From positions 69,666 to 133,665 of the forward strand of contig NZ_JAKNQY010000003.1 of assembly GCF_024494355.1 (NCBI RefSeq): a stretch of 64,000 nucleotides of DNA, in the 5' to 3' direction. This document shows, piece by piece, positions 21,760 to 31,175 of the stretch; position 1 is the first letter of the stretch, and each line of letters begins with the position of its first letter. The translations under genes were made by a program, and so were the position numbers. Under the pieces are notes generated by a model. That model saw nothing but the letters and a program-made list of their open reading frames with translations. It searched no databases and was not told where the DNA came from. The stretch is from Pseudomonas sp. Q11 (GTDB lineage: Bacteria > Pseudomonadota > Gammaproteobacteria > Pseudomonadales > Pseudomonadaceae).

Positions 21760-23186
21760 TGCTTGACCACCACTTCGTTGCCGGGAATGGTCAGGGTCTG
21801 GCCGATCTTGAGGTCGTCGCTCTTAAGATGATTGGCACTGCGCAGGGACGCGGGCGACACCTGATAGCGCACCGCGATCATTGCCAGGGTTTCGCCAGGA
21901 TTGACCCGATGGTCCCGTGGCCCCTGGGCGATCTTGCCGGAGTCTCGCAGCCAGGCGATGTAGGTGCCCGGTGGCGGGTTCTGCTGGAAGAACTGGCGCA
22001 CGCCGCTGCTGATGGACCGGGCCAGGGCCTGTTGATGACTGGAGGATGTCAGCTTCGAGGCTTCGTTGGCATTGGAGATGAACCCGGTTTCCACCAGGAT
22101 CGATGGGATATCCGGCGACTTGAGCACCATGAACCCTGCCTGTTCGACGCGCCGCTTGTGCAGCGGCGTGACGCGCCCAATGTTGCTCAAGACTTTTTGG
22201 CCGACGTTAAGGCTGGACGTCAGCGAGGCCGTCATCGACAGATCGAGCAGCACGCCGGCAAGCATGCGGTCCTTGTCATCGAGGCTGACGTTGCCGGCGC
22301 CGCCAATCAGGTCGGAACGGTTTTCGCTGTCAGCCAGCCAACGGGCGGTCTCGGAGGTGGCACCCCGGTCGGACAGGGCAAACACCGAAGCCCCGAACGC
22401 GGCTTTTGAAGGGGCGGCGTCGGCATGGATCGAAACGAACAGGTCCGCGCCCTTCTTGCGGGCGATTTCGGTACGGCCACGCAACGGGATGAAGTAGTCG
22501 CCGGTACGGGTCAACTCGGCGCGAAAGCCTTTCATGCCGTTGACCTGGCGCTGCAACTCACGGGCGATGGACAGCACCACGTCTTTTTCACGTTGCCCGC
22601 GCGAGCCCGAGGCGCCAGGGTCCTCGCCACCGTGACCGGCATCGATCACGACGATGATGTCGCGCTTGCCGGAAGGCATCGGCGGTAGCTTGAGAGCAGG
22701 CTCAGTTGGCGTGACCGGCACCGCCGGCACTGTGGCGACTTTGGTCGGGGGTGGAGGCGGTGGCGCGGCATCGGCCGGGTTGTCGAACAGATCCACCACC
22801 AGCCGGTTGCCGTACTGGGCGTTGGGCGTCAGGGTGAAGCTTTTCGGGGTCACGGCCTTTTTCAGGTCGATGACGACCCGCAGGTCAGTCGGCGTGCGCT
22901 GAGCCGAGCGAATGGCCGTGATCGGCGTGTTGGCAGTGGCTGCAGTCAGCGGCGCCCCCAGGGACGCGCCATTGATGTCGATCACCAGGCGATCCGGAGC
23001 GGTCAGGGTGAATACGCTGTGCTGCACCGGCCCCGTCAGGTCGAACACCAGTCGAGTGTTGTCCGGCGCCCGCCACAGACGAACGCTGCTGACCTTCGTC
23101 TGAGCCACAGCATCGACGGCCAGTGCCGTAAGCAACATTCCTACGACAGCAACCACCGCGCGAAAGCGCATACCAAACCCCATCAT
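21756..23186 (-). CDS. amiB: N-acetylmuramoyl-L-alanine amidase AmiB
   Basis: The product is about 476 residues from the ATG at 23186. A signal peptide (hydrophobic to about residue 28, cleavage near AVA-QTKV) leads into an AMIN domain (about 30-130). A Pro-rich linker follows, then the zinc amidase domain with [24 protein letters not shown] and [11 protein letters not shown]-terminal LysM repeat ([16 protein letters not shown]) completes it. It cleaves peptidoglycan stem peptides at the septum during daughter-cell separation. It overlaps tsaE upstream and mutL downstream. Confidence 0.96.
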   Translation of the reverse strand: MMGFGMRFRAVVAVVGMLLTALAVDAVAQTKVSSVRLWRAPDNTRLVFDLTGPVQHSVFTLTAPDRLVIDINGASLGAPLTAATANTPITAIRSAQRTPTDLRVVIDLKKAVTPKSFTLTPNAQYGNRLVVDLFDNPADAAPPPPPPTKVATVPAVPVTPTEPALKLPPMPSGKRDIIVVIDAGHGGEDPGASGSRGQREKDVVLSIARELQRQVNGMKGFRAELTRTGDYFIPLRGRTEIARKKGADLFVSIHADAAPSKAAFGASVFALSDRGATSETARWLADSENRSDLIGGAGNVSLDDKDRMLAGVLLDLSMTASLTSSLNVGQKVLSNIGRVTPLHKRRVEQAGFMVLKSPDIPSILVETGFISNANEASKLTSSSHQQALARSISSGVRQFFQQNPPPGTYIAWLRDSGKIAQGPRDHRVNPGETLAMIAVRYQVSPASLRSANHLKSDDLKIGQTLTIPGNEVVVKQ

Positions 23187-23656
23187 CAATTAGTTTCCAA
23201 TGCCAAAGCGGCACACCACGACTCGCCGCGCGAGCCTTGCGGCGTCAGTATCAACGAACGCCCGCCGTTCTGCGCGCCAATGGTAATGGTCAGGTCAGGC
23301 TTTGGCAAAAAGCCTGCACCCTGCTGGGGCCATTCGATCAGACACAAGGCGTCATCTTCGAAGTAATCGCGGATACCGAGGAATTCCAATTCTTCAGGAT
23401 CCACCAGTCGATACAGGTCGAAATGGAAGGCACGAATGTCGCCGATCTCGTAGGGCTCAACCAACGTGAACGTAGGGCTTTTCACTGCGCCGATGTGTCC
23501 CAAGCCACGAATAATGCCGCGGGACAGGGTGGTTTTTCCCGCGCCGAGGTCGCCCTCCAGAAAAATCAGACCATGGCCTGCCGTGGTACGCGCAATGCGC
23601 GCGCCGAATTCCGTCATGGCTTGTTCGTCCGCCACGTACAGGGTTACTTCAGACAC
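23186..23656 (-). CDS. tsaE: tRNA t6A biosynthesis ATPase TsaE
   Basis: I start the gene at the GTG at 23656 (VSEVTLYVADEQAMTEFG), which has ggag 9-12 bases upstream and gives 156 residues, the normal size. The longer frame runs through nnrD. Walker A GDLGAGKTT lies at about 35-43, with SPTFTLVEPY and HFDLYRL further on. It works with TsaB and TsaD to install threonylcarbamoyl-A37. The first codons overlap the nnrD 3' end by 13 bases. Confidence 0.94.
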   Translation of the reverse strand: MSEVTLYVADEQAMTEFGARIARTTAGHGLIFLEGDLGAGKTTLSRGIIRGLGHIGAVKSPTFTLVEPYEIGDIRAFHFDLYRLVDPEELEFLGIRDYFEDDALCLIEWPQQGAGFLPKPDLTITIGAQNGGRSLILTPQGSRGESWCAALALETN

Positions 23657-25143
23657 GGTGAATGCTCCTCCAACAACTGACGAATGGCCGGGATCAGATC
23701 GGTCGCCGCCAACCCCCGGCCCGACTGACCGGCTTGCACACCGGCATTGGCATGCAACCACACTCCCAGGCAGGCGGCATCGAAGCCCTCCATGCCTTGG
23801 GCGAGCAACGCGCCGACCACCCCGGCCAGCACATCCCCGAGGCCTGCCGTAGCCATGGCCGGATGGCCCTGACTGCAAACCGACAGGCGACCGTCCGCAC
23901 TGGCAATCAGACTGCCAGCGCCCTTGAGAATCACCGTGGCCGCGTATTTTTTGCTCAAGGCGTGGGCTGCCGCCGGACGATCAGCCTGCACCTGGGCCGT
24001 GGAGATACCCAGAAGCCGCGCCGCCTCGCCCGGATGAGGGGTGATCACACAGTGCTCGGGCAAACTGACCGCGCCACTGCTCAGCAGGTTCAGCGCATCG
24101 GCATCCCACACCTGGGGCAGCGATGTGTTGGCCGCCGCCGACAATAGGCTACGCCCCCACGCAGCCTGGCCCAGGCCCGGACCAACCACCAACACCGTGG
24201 CCTGCTCAATCAACCCCATCAATTGGTTGGCCGAGTGGGTGCCCTGCACCATGACTTCGGGTAAACGCGTCAGCGCAGCGGACACATGCTCATTGCGAGT
24301 GGCCATGGACACCATCCCCGCGCCGCAACGCAGGGCACTTTCGGCGCTCATCTGGATGGCGCCGCCAAAACCTCGGTCGCCGCCGATCAACAGGACATGC
24401 CCGAACTTGCCTTTGTGGGATGCGCGCGCACGAGGCGTCAGGGACGGCAGATTATGGGGCAGCAGAAGCCGGGCCGTGACCGGCGCTAACTCAATGATGT
24501 CCGGATCGGCATGCAGGTCGTTGAACATCAGCTCGCCGACCCGATCCGCCGCGTCGCCGGTGAACAGGCCCAGTTTCAGGCCGATGAACGTCACCGTCAG
24601 GTCTGCCGCCACTGCCGTACCCAACACCCGCCCCGTGTTGGCACACAGCCCCGAAGGGATATCCACCGCAGCCACTGGCAGGCCACTGACATTGATGGTG
24701 TCGATTGCCCGGACATAAGGCTCGCGTACTTCGCCACTCAGTCCGGTGCCGAGCAAGGCATCAAGCAGCACGCCGCGCAAGTCGGACTCGTCCGACCATG
24801 GTTCCACCGGCACACCCACCGCCACCGCCTCGGCGTGGGCATTAGCGGCATCCCCCTGCAAACGCCGGGGCTCGCCCACCGTCAGCACCCGCACTGACCA
24901 ACCGGCGCGTCGGGCCAGGGTCGCCACCAGATAACCATCGCCGGCGTTGTTGCCATGCCCGGCCAGCACGGTCAGCTCCCTGGCGTCCGGCCAGCGCCGG
25001 ACAATGGCCCGCCAGGTGGCGCGGGCCGCACGCTGCATCAACTCGAAGCCGGTAGTGCCAGCCGCGATCAGCCGGGCGTCGAGGTCCCGGACCTGTGCGG
25101 CACTGTACAGCGCGTCGGGAAAATCATCTTTAGTGTGCGGCAT
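23644..25143 (-). CDS. nnrD: Bifunctional NAD(P)H-hydrate epimerase / ADP-dependent dehydratase
   Basis: The 499-residue fusion has an N-terminal YjeF epimerase domain (about 1-215; GHGNNAGDGYLVATLARRAG, DIPSGLCANTG) and a C-terminal ribokinase-like dehydratase (about 225-495). The dehydratase carries HKGKFGHVLLIGGD, PHPGEAARLLG and GLGDVLAGVVGALL. It repairs hydrated NADH and NADPH. It is the first gene of a five-gene overlapping run nnrD-tsaE-amiB-mutL-miaA and is divergent from queG by 63 bases. Confidence 0.97.
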   Translation of the reverse strand: MPHTKDDFPDALYSAAQVRDLDARLIAAGTTGFELMQRAARATWRAIVRRWPDARELTVLAGHGNNAGDGYLVATLARRAGWSVRVLTVGEPRRLQGDAANAHAEAVAVGVPVEPWSDESDLRGVLLDALLGTGLSGEVREPYVRAIDTINVSGLPVAAVDIPSGLCANTGRVLGTAVAADLTVTFIGLKLGLFTGDAADRVGELMFNDLHADPDIIELAPVTARLLLPHNLPSLTPRARASHKGKFGHVLLIGGDRGFGGAIQMSAESALRCGAGMVSMATRNEHVSAALTRLPEVMVQGTHSANQLMGLIEQATVLVVGPGLGQAAWGRSLLSAAANTSLPQVWDADALNLLSSGAVSLPEHCVITPHPGEAARLLGISTAQVQADRPAAAHALSKKYAATVILKGAGSLIASADGRLSVCSQGHPAMATAGLGDVLAGVVGALLAQGMEGFDAACLGVWLHANAGVQAGQSGRGLAATDLIPAIRQLLEEHSPCLK

Positions 25144-25206
25144 GCGTCTTCAGGCTCCGATGTCTGGCAGAATTATACGCATCTCAGCTCCGGTTTCTCT
25201 CGCCTC

Positions 25207-26286
25207 ATGCCTGTCATTCCCATAGATCTCCCCGCCCTCGCCCAATCCATCAAGGATTGGGGCCGCGAGCTGGGTTTCCAGCAGGTCGGCATCAGCGGCC
25301 TGGACCTGGCCGAGCATGAGCACCACCTGCAACGCTGGCTCGACGCCGGCTACCATGGCGAAATGCAATACATGGGCGCCCACGGCAGCAAACGCTCGCA
25401 CCCCGAGGAACTGGTGCCGGGCACATTGCGCGTGGTTTCCCTGCGCATGGACTACCTCCCGGGTGACACGCAAATGGCGCAGAGGCTCGCCCAACCGGAA
25501 AAAGCCTACATCTCGCGTTATGCGTTGGGCCGCGATTACCACAAATTGATCCGTAAACGCGTGCAACAACTGGCAGAAAAAATCCAGGCGGCCATCGGCC
25601 CCTTCGGCTATCGCGCCTTCGTCGACAGCGCGCCGGTGCTGGAAAAAGCCATCGCCGAACAGGCCGGACTGGGCTGGATCGGTAAAAACACCCTGGTATT
25701 GAACCGCAAGGCCGGTAGCTATTTCTTCCTGAGCGAGCTGTTCGTCGACCTGCCGCTACCGGCGGACCCGCCCCACGCCAGCGAACACTGCGGAAAATGC
25801 ACGGCGTGCCTGGACATCTGCCCTACGAATGCCTTCGTCGGCCCCTACGTCCTGGATGCCCGACGCTGCATTTCCTACCTCACCATCGAACTCAAAAGCG
25901 CCATCCCCGAAGAACTGCGGCCGTTGATCGGCAATCGGGTGTTCGGTTGCGATGACTGCCAGATCGTCTGCCCGTGGAACCGCTTCGCCCGGCCGTCCGG
26001 AGAAAGCGACTTCAAACCGCGACACAACCTGGACAATGCAGGGTTGGCCGAGCTGTTCATGTGGGACGAGGAAAAATTTCTCAGCAGTACCGAAGGATCG
26101 CCCCTGCGCCGCGCCGGGTACGAAAGCTGGCTGCGCAACCTGGCGGTGGGGTTGGGGAATGCGCCGTCAACCATCCCGGTCTTGCAAGCGCTTGAAGCGC
26201 GGCGCGATTACCCATCGGAACTGGTGCGCGAGCATGTCGAGTGGGCGTTGCGCCAACACGCCGAGCGTCAGACCTCGTCGTTGTAG
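25207..26286 (+). CDS. queG: Epoxyqueuosine reductase
   Basis: From the ATG at 25207 (MPVIPIDLPALAQSIKDW) the product has 359 residues. The N-terminal cobalamin-binding reductase domain carries GLDLAEHEHHLQRWLDAGYH, and AEQAGLGWIGKNTLVLN is conserved. Two 4Fe-4S clusters are supplied by CGKCTACLDICPTNA and CDDCQIVCPWNRF. A HEAT-like C-terminus follows. It performs the last step of queuosine synthesis in tRNA. The final 19 bases overlap the convergent TRIC-family gene. Confidence 0.97.
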   Translation: MPVIPIDLPALAQSIKDWGRELGFQQVGISGLDLAEHEHHLQRWLDAGYHGEMQYMGAHGSKRSHPEELVPGTLRVVSLRMDYLPGDTQMAQRLAQPEKAYISRYALGRDYHKLIRKRVQQLAEKIQAAIGPFGYRAFVDSAPVLEKAIAEQAGLGWIGKNTLVLNRKAGSYFFLSELFVDLPLPADPPHASEHCGKCTACLDICPTNAFVGPYVLDARRCISYLTIELKSAIPEELRPLIGNRVFGCDDCQIVCPWNRFARPSGESDFKPRHNLDNAGLAELFMWDEEKFLSSTEGSPLRRAGYESWLRNLAVGLGNAPSTIPVLQALEARRDYPSELVREHVEWALRQHAERQTSSL

Positions 26287-26879
26287 ACGAACTTCGGCAT
26301 TTCCCAATGAAAGCGGATCGCCAGGAGCCGCAACAGGAAACCGCCGAACAGAGTGATAAGGATTGCCTGTTCACTCGGCAACTGCAGATAGACACACAGC
26401 ATGTAGCACCACGCCGCGGCAAACGAGACGCTGGCGTAGAGCTCGCGGCGGAAGATCAGCGGGATGTCGTTGCAGAAAATGTCCCGCAAGATGCCACCGA
26501 AAACCCCCGTAATCACTCCACTGACCGAAGCCACGAGCATGCCGTGGCCCATTTCCAGGGCGGTCATGCAGCCGATCAAGGTGAACGCCACCAGACCCAC
26601 GGCGTCGAGCACCAGGAACAACGAGCGCAAATGGCGCATCCAGCGCGCCAGGATCACCGTCAGCATCGCCGCTGCGGTGGTCAGCACCAGGTATTCCGGG
26701 TGCTTGACCCAGGTGAGCGGGTAATGACCGAGCAGCACATCGCGCACTGAGCCACCCCCCAACGCGGTGACGCAGGCGATCAGCACCACGCCGAACCAGT
26801 CCATGCCACGACGCCCGGCAGACAAGGCACCGGTCATCGCTTCAGCAGTGATGGCGATCAGATAAAGCATCAGCAACAT
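26268..26879 (-). CDS. TRIC-type (UPF0126, YadS/YicG-like) membrane protein
   Basis: The 203-residue protein has about seven hydrophobic helices and an internal two-fold repeat. Each half carries a glycine-rich motif ending in Arg-Asp: LGGGSVRDVLLG and FGGILRDIF. That is the signature of the trimeric intracellular cation channel family. Prokaryotic members conduct monovalent cations in vitro, but their role in the cell is not settled. It is convergent with queG with overlapping 3' ends, and its neighbours suggest no pathway. Confidence 0.9.
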   Translation of the reverse strand: MLLMLYLIAITAEAMTGALSAGRRGMDWFGVVLIACVTALGGGSVRDVLLGHYPLTWVKHPEYLVLTTAAAMLTVILARWMRHLRSLFLVLDAVGLVAFTLIGCMTALEMGHGMLVASVSGVITGVFGGILRDIFCNDIPLIFRRELYASVSFAAAWCYMLCVYLQLPSEQAILITLFGGFLLRLLAIRFHWEMPKFVYNDEV

Positions 26880-26982
26880 GATGGCGGTCCTTGCAGGAAG
26901 GCGCGCAGTCTAGCCATTTCGGGCAGGCACCAAAAGAGGGCAGCTCCGACATGTCCAACACAATCCCAGTGGCGAGGAGATT

Positions 26983-27069
26983 TGTGGGAGCAAGGCTTGC
27001 CCGCGATGATGGCGGTACGGCCCTACAGAAACCGAGTCGCCTGTTTCGCGAGCAAGCTTTGCTCCCACA
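26983..27069. repeat. Diverged REP doublet between orn and the TRIC gene
   Basis: tgtgggagcaaggcttgccc and, about 45 bases on, tcgcgagcaagctttgctcc form an inverted pair. The core has the substituted form gcaagcttgc instead of gcgagcctgc, which marks a separate REP subfamily from those at 1945, 5848 and 10033. Confidence 0.82.
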
Positions 27070-27117
27070 AGCTTTGCCCCCACTCCCCGCTCGCCACAAG
27101 AGCGCCGTGCGCTTCAA

Positions 27118-27660
27118 TCAGAACTTGATGAAATGCTTGCGGTAATGCTGCAACTCGGCGATGGACTCGCGGATGTCGTCCAGGGCCAGGTGGCTACCAC
27201 CCTTCTGGAAGCTGTCACGCACCTCTGGAGCCCAGCGGGCGGCCAGTTCCTTGAGGGTGGAGACGTCCAGGTTGCGGTAGTGGAAGTAGCTTTCCAGGGA
27301 TTTCATGTGGGTATAGAGGAAGCGCCGATCCTGGCAGATGCTGTTGCCGCAGATCGGTGACTTGCCCTTTGGCACCCACTGCTCCAGGAAGGCGATGGTC
27401 TGGGCTTCGGCCTCAGCCATGCTGATTTTGCTCTCGCGCACCCGCTGGGTCAGCCCGGAGCCGCCGTGCTGGCGGGTGTTCCATTCGTCCATGCCGGCCA
27501 GGATTTCGTCGCTGTGATGGATCGCGATCACTGGGCCTTCGGCCAGGGTGTTGAGGTCACTGTCGGTGACGATGGTGGCCATTTCGATGATGACGTCGGT
27601 GTCCGGGTTCAGACCGGTCATTTCCAGGTCGATCCAGATCAGGTTCTGCGGGTTTTGCAT
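27118..27660 (-). CDS. orn: Oligoribonuclease
   Basis: From the ATG at 27660 ([20 protein letters not shown]) the product is 180 residues. The DEDDh exonuclease residues are visible: WIDLEMTG, the central [14 protein letters not shown] and [11 protein letters not shown]. It degrades 2-5 nt RNAs and, in Pseudomonas, the linear dinucleotide pGpG from c-di-GMP breakdown. It is divergent from rsgA across about 250 bases that contain an inverted repeat. Confidence 0.98.
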   Translation of the reverse strand: MQNPQNLIWIDLEMTGLNPDTDVIIEMATIVTDSDLNTLAEGPVIAIHHSDEILAGMDEWNTRQHGGSGLTQRVRESKISMAEAEAQTIAFLEQWVPKGKSPICGNSICQDRRFLYTHMKSLESYFHYRNLDVSTLKELAARWAPEVRDSFQKGGSHLALDDIRESIAELQHYRKHFIKF

Positions 27661-27700
27661 GGGGGAGCTCCTCGGCGTAGCTGCGCAGTTTAGCTTAGGC

Positions 27701-27836
27701 TTTGAACGAAAAGTGCCTGCGCGACGATCATGCTGCGTTGAAAACAGACTCGGAATGCTCATTGGCAACCAGTCAACTCCGCTTCCTCGCCTGTTTTCGC
27801 CTTGCCTGATCGCCGCTCGGCGACTTTTCGTTCAAA
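27701..27836. repeat. Inverted repeat between divergent orn and rsgA
   Basis: The left arm 27701-27747 (begins tttgaacgaaaagt, ends gaaaacag) and the right arm 27791-27836 (its imperfect reverse complement) are separated by 43 bases. About 13 outer bases and about 7 inner bases match perfectly, with a diverged centre. It is not the REP core found elsewhere in the window. The outer ends lie beside the likely -10 regions (taaact) of both genes. Confidence 0.8.
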
Positions 27837-27911
27837 CCCGAGGCGGGCCCTTGGGCGTGCTAAACTCGCCGCCGTTTTACCTAATCGCTGCATTCTTCAT
27901 ACGGAACACCC

Positions 27912-28943
27912 ATGGCCAAACGCCAACTCAATCGTCGTCAAAACTGGCGCATCGAAAAGATCCAGGGCGAGCGCGCCGCCCGCGCCGCCAAACGCGAATC
28001 CAGCGCGGTGCAAGCGCTGGAGGGCGGCGACCTGGGCCCTGAACAGACAGGCCTGGTGATCGCGCACTTCGGTGTACAGGTCGAGGTCGAGGCCCGTGAA
28101 GGCGAATTGGCCGGCCAGGTATTCCGCTGCCATCTGCGAGCCAACCTGCCGGCCCTGGTCACCGGCGACCAAGTGGTCTGGCGTGCCGGCAACCAAGGCA
28201 TCGGCGTGATCGTGGCACAACTGCCGCGCCACACCGAGCTGTGCCGCCCGGACAGCCGAGGCCAGCTCAAGCCGGTAGCGGCCAACGTCGACATGATCGT
28301 CATCGTCTTCGCCCCGCTGCCCGAGCCCCACGCCAACCTGATCGACCGTTATCTGGTGGCAGCCGAACACGCCGGGATCCGCCCATTGTTGCTGCTCAAC
28401 AAATTCGACCTGATCGACGAGCACAACGCCCCGGCGCTGAACGCCTTGCTCTCGGTCTATCGGCAATTGGGCTACCCGGTGCTAGAGGTTTCGGCTCACC
28501 ACGGCGACGGCATGGAGAAATTGCAGGAACAACTGGACGGACGCATCAGCGTATTCGTCGGCCAGTCTGGTGTCGGCAAGTCGTCGCTGGTCAACAGCCT
28601 GCTGCCGGAAGTCGAGACTCGCGTCGGGCCGTTGTCCGAGCTGTCCGGCCAGGGCACTCACACCACCACCACTGCGCGGTTGTTCCACTTCCCCGGCGGC
28701 GGTGAACTGATCGACTCGCCGGGCATCCGCGAATTTGGCCTGGGCCATGTCAGCCGAGCCGATGTGGAGGCGGGGTTCATTGAGTTCAACGACCTGATCG
28801 GCACCTGCCGCTTCCGCGACTGCAAGCACGACCGCGAACCCGGTTGCGCCCTGCTCAAGGCGCTGGAAGACGGTCGTGTGCAACAGCAACGGATGAACAG
28901 CTACCGCTCGATCATCGCCAGCTTGCCGGAAAGCAGTTACTGA
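27912..28943 (+). CDS. rsgA: Ribosome small subunit-dependent GTPase RsgA
   Basis: The 343-residue protein has a basic N-terminal tail ([20 protein letters not shown]) and an OB-fold. It then has a circularly permuted G domain in which the G4 motif NKFDLI precedes the G1 loop [14 protein letters not shown], with SPGIREFGL as G3. The C-terminal zinc knuckle is [16 protein letters not shown]. It acts late in 30S maturation. Confidence 0.98.
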   Translation: MAKRQLNRRQNWRIEKIQGERAARAAKRESSAVQALEGGDLGPEQTGLVIAHFGVQVEVEAREGELAGQVFRCHLRANLPALVTGDQVVWRAGNQGIGVIVAQLPRHTELCRPDSRGQLKPVAANVDMIVIVFAPLPEPHANLIDRYLVAAEHAGIRPLLLLNKFDLIDEHNAPALNALLSVYRQLGYPVLEVSAHHGDGMEKLQEQLDGRISVFVGQSGVGKSSLVNSLLPEVETRVGPLSELSGQGTHTTTTARLFHFPGGGELIDSPGIREFGLGHVSRADVEAGFIEFNDLIGTCRFRDCKHDREPGCALLKALEDGRVQQQRMNSYRSIIASLPESSY

Positions 28944-28971
28944 CCTGAAAGAAAGGTAAGCCGGACACAGT

Positions 28972-29095
28972 TGTGGCGAGGGGATTTATCCCCGCTGGGG
29001 CGCGAAGCGCCCCCCCTTTTTATTCAACCCCGAATATCAGATGAAAAAAAGAGGGGCTGCTTCGCAGCCCAACGGGGATAAATCCCCTCGCCACA
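28972..29095. repeat. Long dyad between rsgA and motB (tgtggcgagggg type)
   Basis: The outer arms tgtggcgaggggatttatcc and ggataaatcccctcgccaca are exact inverses. A second, inner pair of GC-rich hairpins (ggggcgcgaagcgcccc and ggggctgcttcgcagcccc) lies inside. This repeat type is different from the tGTGGGAGCGAG family. It sits between the convergent 3' ends of rsgA and motB and could terminate both transcripts. Confidence 0.85.
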
Positions 29096-29116
29096 GGTTT
29101 GCGCTCGCCAGTCAGG

Positions 29117-30154
29117 TCACTGCGCAGGCGGCTCCGCCGGTTTCGGCGCGAGATCATCGAACAGGTTCAGACGCTCGCGCACCTCATGGGCCGGAACAGG
29201 CTGCTGGTCCGCCGGCAATGCGTTGGGATCAGCCGCCGCACCTGGCGTTGCCGGCACTTCACCTGGCGCGCCATCGCCTTGGGCCGGGTCCGGCGCCGGA
29301 TCATCAGTTTGCGAACCTTCGATGGCTTTCTGGGCCTTTTTGGTCAATACCACGATATCGATACGCCGGTTGACCGGGTTGAACGGGTCTTTGCGATCGA
29401 ACAGTGCCGAGGAGGCATAACCGACCACCCGCGCCACCTGCTCGTCCGGATAACTGCCGGCCACCAGGGCCCGACGCGCCGCGTTGGCGCGATTGGCGGA
29501 AAGCTCCCAGTTACCGAAATCGCCCTTGCCGATGAAGGGCTTGGCATCGGTATGACCACTGATGCTGATCTTGTTCGGCACCGCTTTGATGGTGTCGGCC
29601 ATGGCCAGCAGAATATCTTCGAAGTAAGGTTTCAGGCGCGCGCTGCCAGAGTCGAACATCGGACGGTTCTCGGCGTCCATGATCTGGATACGCAAGCCGT
29701 TGGGGGTGATTTCGAACAGGATCTGGTCCTTGAACTTCTGTAGTTCAGGGTTCTCTTCGACTTTGTTCTGCAACTCTTGCAGCAACAACTCCAGACGCTC
29801 GCGCTCGACCTCCTCGGCCATGCCTTCGGCCTGATCGGCGTCCACCTTGATCTGGTCGGGCTGGGGCTGGGACTCGACTTCAGGGTTGAGGGTATTTTCC
29901 GGCGCAAGGGTCGGCGAACCGCCGAGGTCGATAATGTAGGGCGTGCCGCTTTCGGAAAAACCCACCGGATCCTTGAAGTAACCGGCAATGGCGATTTTCT
30001 GCTCCGGGGTGGCGGTGGATAGCAGCCACAGCACCAGGAAGAACGCCATCATCGCCGTCGCGAAGTCGGCGAAGGCGATTTTCCAGGAGCCTCCGTGATG
30101 CCCGGCAGCTAAGCGCCTGACGCGCTTGATAATGATCGGCTGGTTATTCTCCAT
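29117..30154 (-). CDS. motB: Flagellar motor protein MotB
   Basis: The 345-residue protein has a single membrane helix with the proton-binding Asp30 in AFADFATAMMAFFLVLWLLS. A plug/linker segment follows, then an OmpA-like peptidoglycan-binding domain (about 150-280; ISGHTDAKPFIGKGDFGNWE, LSANRANAARRALV). The Pro/Ala-rich C-terminus is long. It anchors the stator to the cell wall. It is 3 bases after motA. Pseudomonads usually carry a second stator pair, MotCD, elsewhere. Confidence 0.97.
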   Translation of the reverse strand: MENNQPIIIKRVRRLAAGHHGGSWKIAFADFATAMMAFFLVLWLLSTATPEQKIAIAGYFKDPVGFSESGTPYIIDLGGSPTLAPENTLNPEVESQPQPDQIKVDADQAEGMAEEVERERLELLLQELQNKVEENPELQKFKDQILFEITPNGLRIQIMDAENRPMFDSGSARLKPYFEDILLAMADTIKAVPNKISISGHTDAKPFIGKGDFGNWELSANRANAARRALVAGSYPDEQVARVVGYASSALFDRKDPFNPVNRRIDIVVLTKKAQKAIEGSQTDDPAPDPAQGDGAPGEVPATPGAAADPNALPADQQPVPAHEVRERLNLFDDLAPKPAEPPAQ

Positions 30155-30157
30155 GAC

Positions 30158-31009
30158 TTAACGACCGCGAACCGCTTGTTCTAACTCGGCGAAGCTTGGA
30201 CGGTGCGCCGGGTACAGGACCTTGCGACCGAACTCCACAGCAAGCGATGGCGGCATGCCCGACGCCGAGGCCACGAGCGAGGCCTTGATGGCTTCGTAGA
30301 CGTTGAGTTCTTCTTTGGCGTCATGGGCCAGGGAATGGGCCAGCGGGCCGAAGAAACCGTACGCGGCGAGAATACCGAAGAACGTACCTACCAGTGCCGC
30401 ACCGACGTGCAAGCCGATGGATGCCTGGTCGCCTTCCCCCAGGGAAGCCATGGTGACGACAATCCCCAATACCGCCGCGACGATACCGAAACCGGGCATG
30501 GCGTCGGCGATACCGTTGACGGCGTGAGACGGGTGCTCCAGGTCTTCCTTGAGGCTGTACAGTTCCATGTCGAACAGGCCTTCGAGCTCATGGGGAGCCA
30601 TGTTGCCGGACGACATGATGCGCAGGTAGTCACAGACGAACGCCGTCATGCGATCGTCCTTGAGCACGGAGGGGTACTTGGCGAAGATCGGGCTGGACGC
30701 CGCGTCTTCGATATCCCCTTCGATCGCCATCATGCCTTCGCGGCGGCTCTTGTTGAGGATCTCGTAGATCAGCCCCAGCACCTCAAGGTAGAAGGTGTGG
30801 CTGAAACGCGAGCCGAACATGCTCAAGGATTTCTTGAGCACGTGCAGCGTCATGTAGCCGGGGTTGGCCTGCAAAAATGCGCCAAGGGCCGCACCGCCGA
30901 TGATCAGCACCTCAAAGGGCTGGACCAGGGCGGCAATCTTGCCATGGGAAAGCACGTATCCGCCCAGAACGCTCGCGAACACGACAATGATGCCGATAAT
31001 TTTAGCCAT
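30158..31009 (-). CDS. motA: Flagellar motor stator protein MotA
   Basis: From the ATG at 31009 (MAKIIGIIVVFASVLGGYVL) the product is 283 residues, the normal length. It has four membrane helices. The cytoplasmic loop lies between the second and third, and DAMPGFGIVAAVLGIVVTMA marks the start of helix 3 with its conserved Pro. It forms the ion channel together with MotB Asp30. The extra N-terminal codons of the longer frame run into the divergent intergenic region and lack family support. Confidence 0.97.
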   Translation of the reverse strand: MAKIIGIIVVFASVLGGYVLSHGKIAALVQPFEVLIIGGAALGAFLQANPGYMTLHVLKKSLSMFGSRFSHTFYLEVLGLIYEILNKSRREGMMAIEGDIEDAASSPIFAKYPSVLKDDRMTAFVCDYLRIMSSGNMAPHELEGLFDMELYSLKEDLEHPSHAVNGIADAMPGFGIVAAVLGIVVTMASLGEGDQASIGLHVGAALVGTFFGILAAYGFFGPLAHSLAHDAKEELNVYEAIKASLVASASGMPPSLAVEFGRKVLYPAHRPSFAELEQAVRGR

Positions 31010-31175
31010 AGATAGAAAGTACTTATTTAAGTCGGGTTCAAGGTCATATTCGGAAGCTGAAAAATCTCTTCTTCTACTTATCGGCAAAACTGCGCCAGAC
31101 TATAGCCAGTTCAGGCGAAAAGCCAATTTGCCCCGTTCCGGGCGTAGATACTTCCTATGATGATCGCGTCCAGCC

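Noticed and set aside
20272..21831. Open frame of 519 codons on the plus strand opposite mutL
   Set aside because: It is antisense to a conserved gene and has no features of a real protein.
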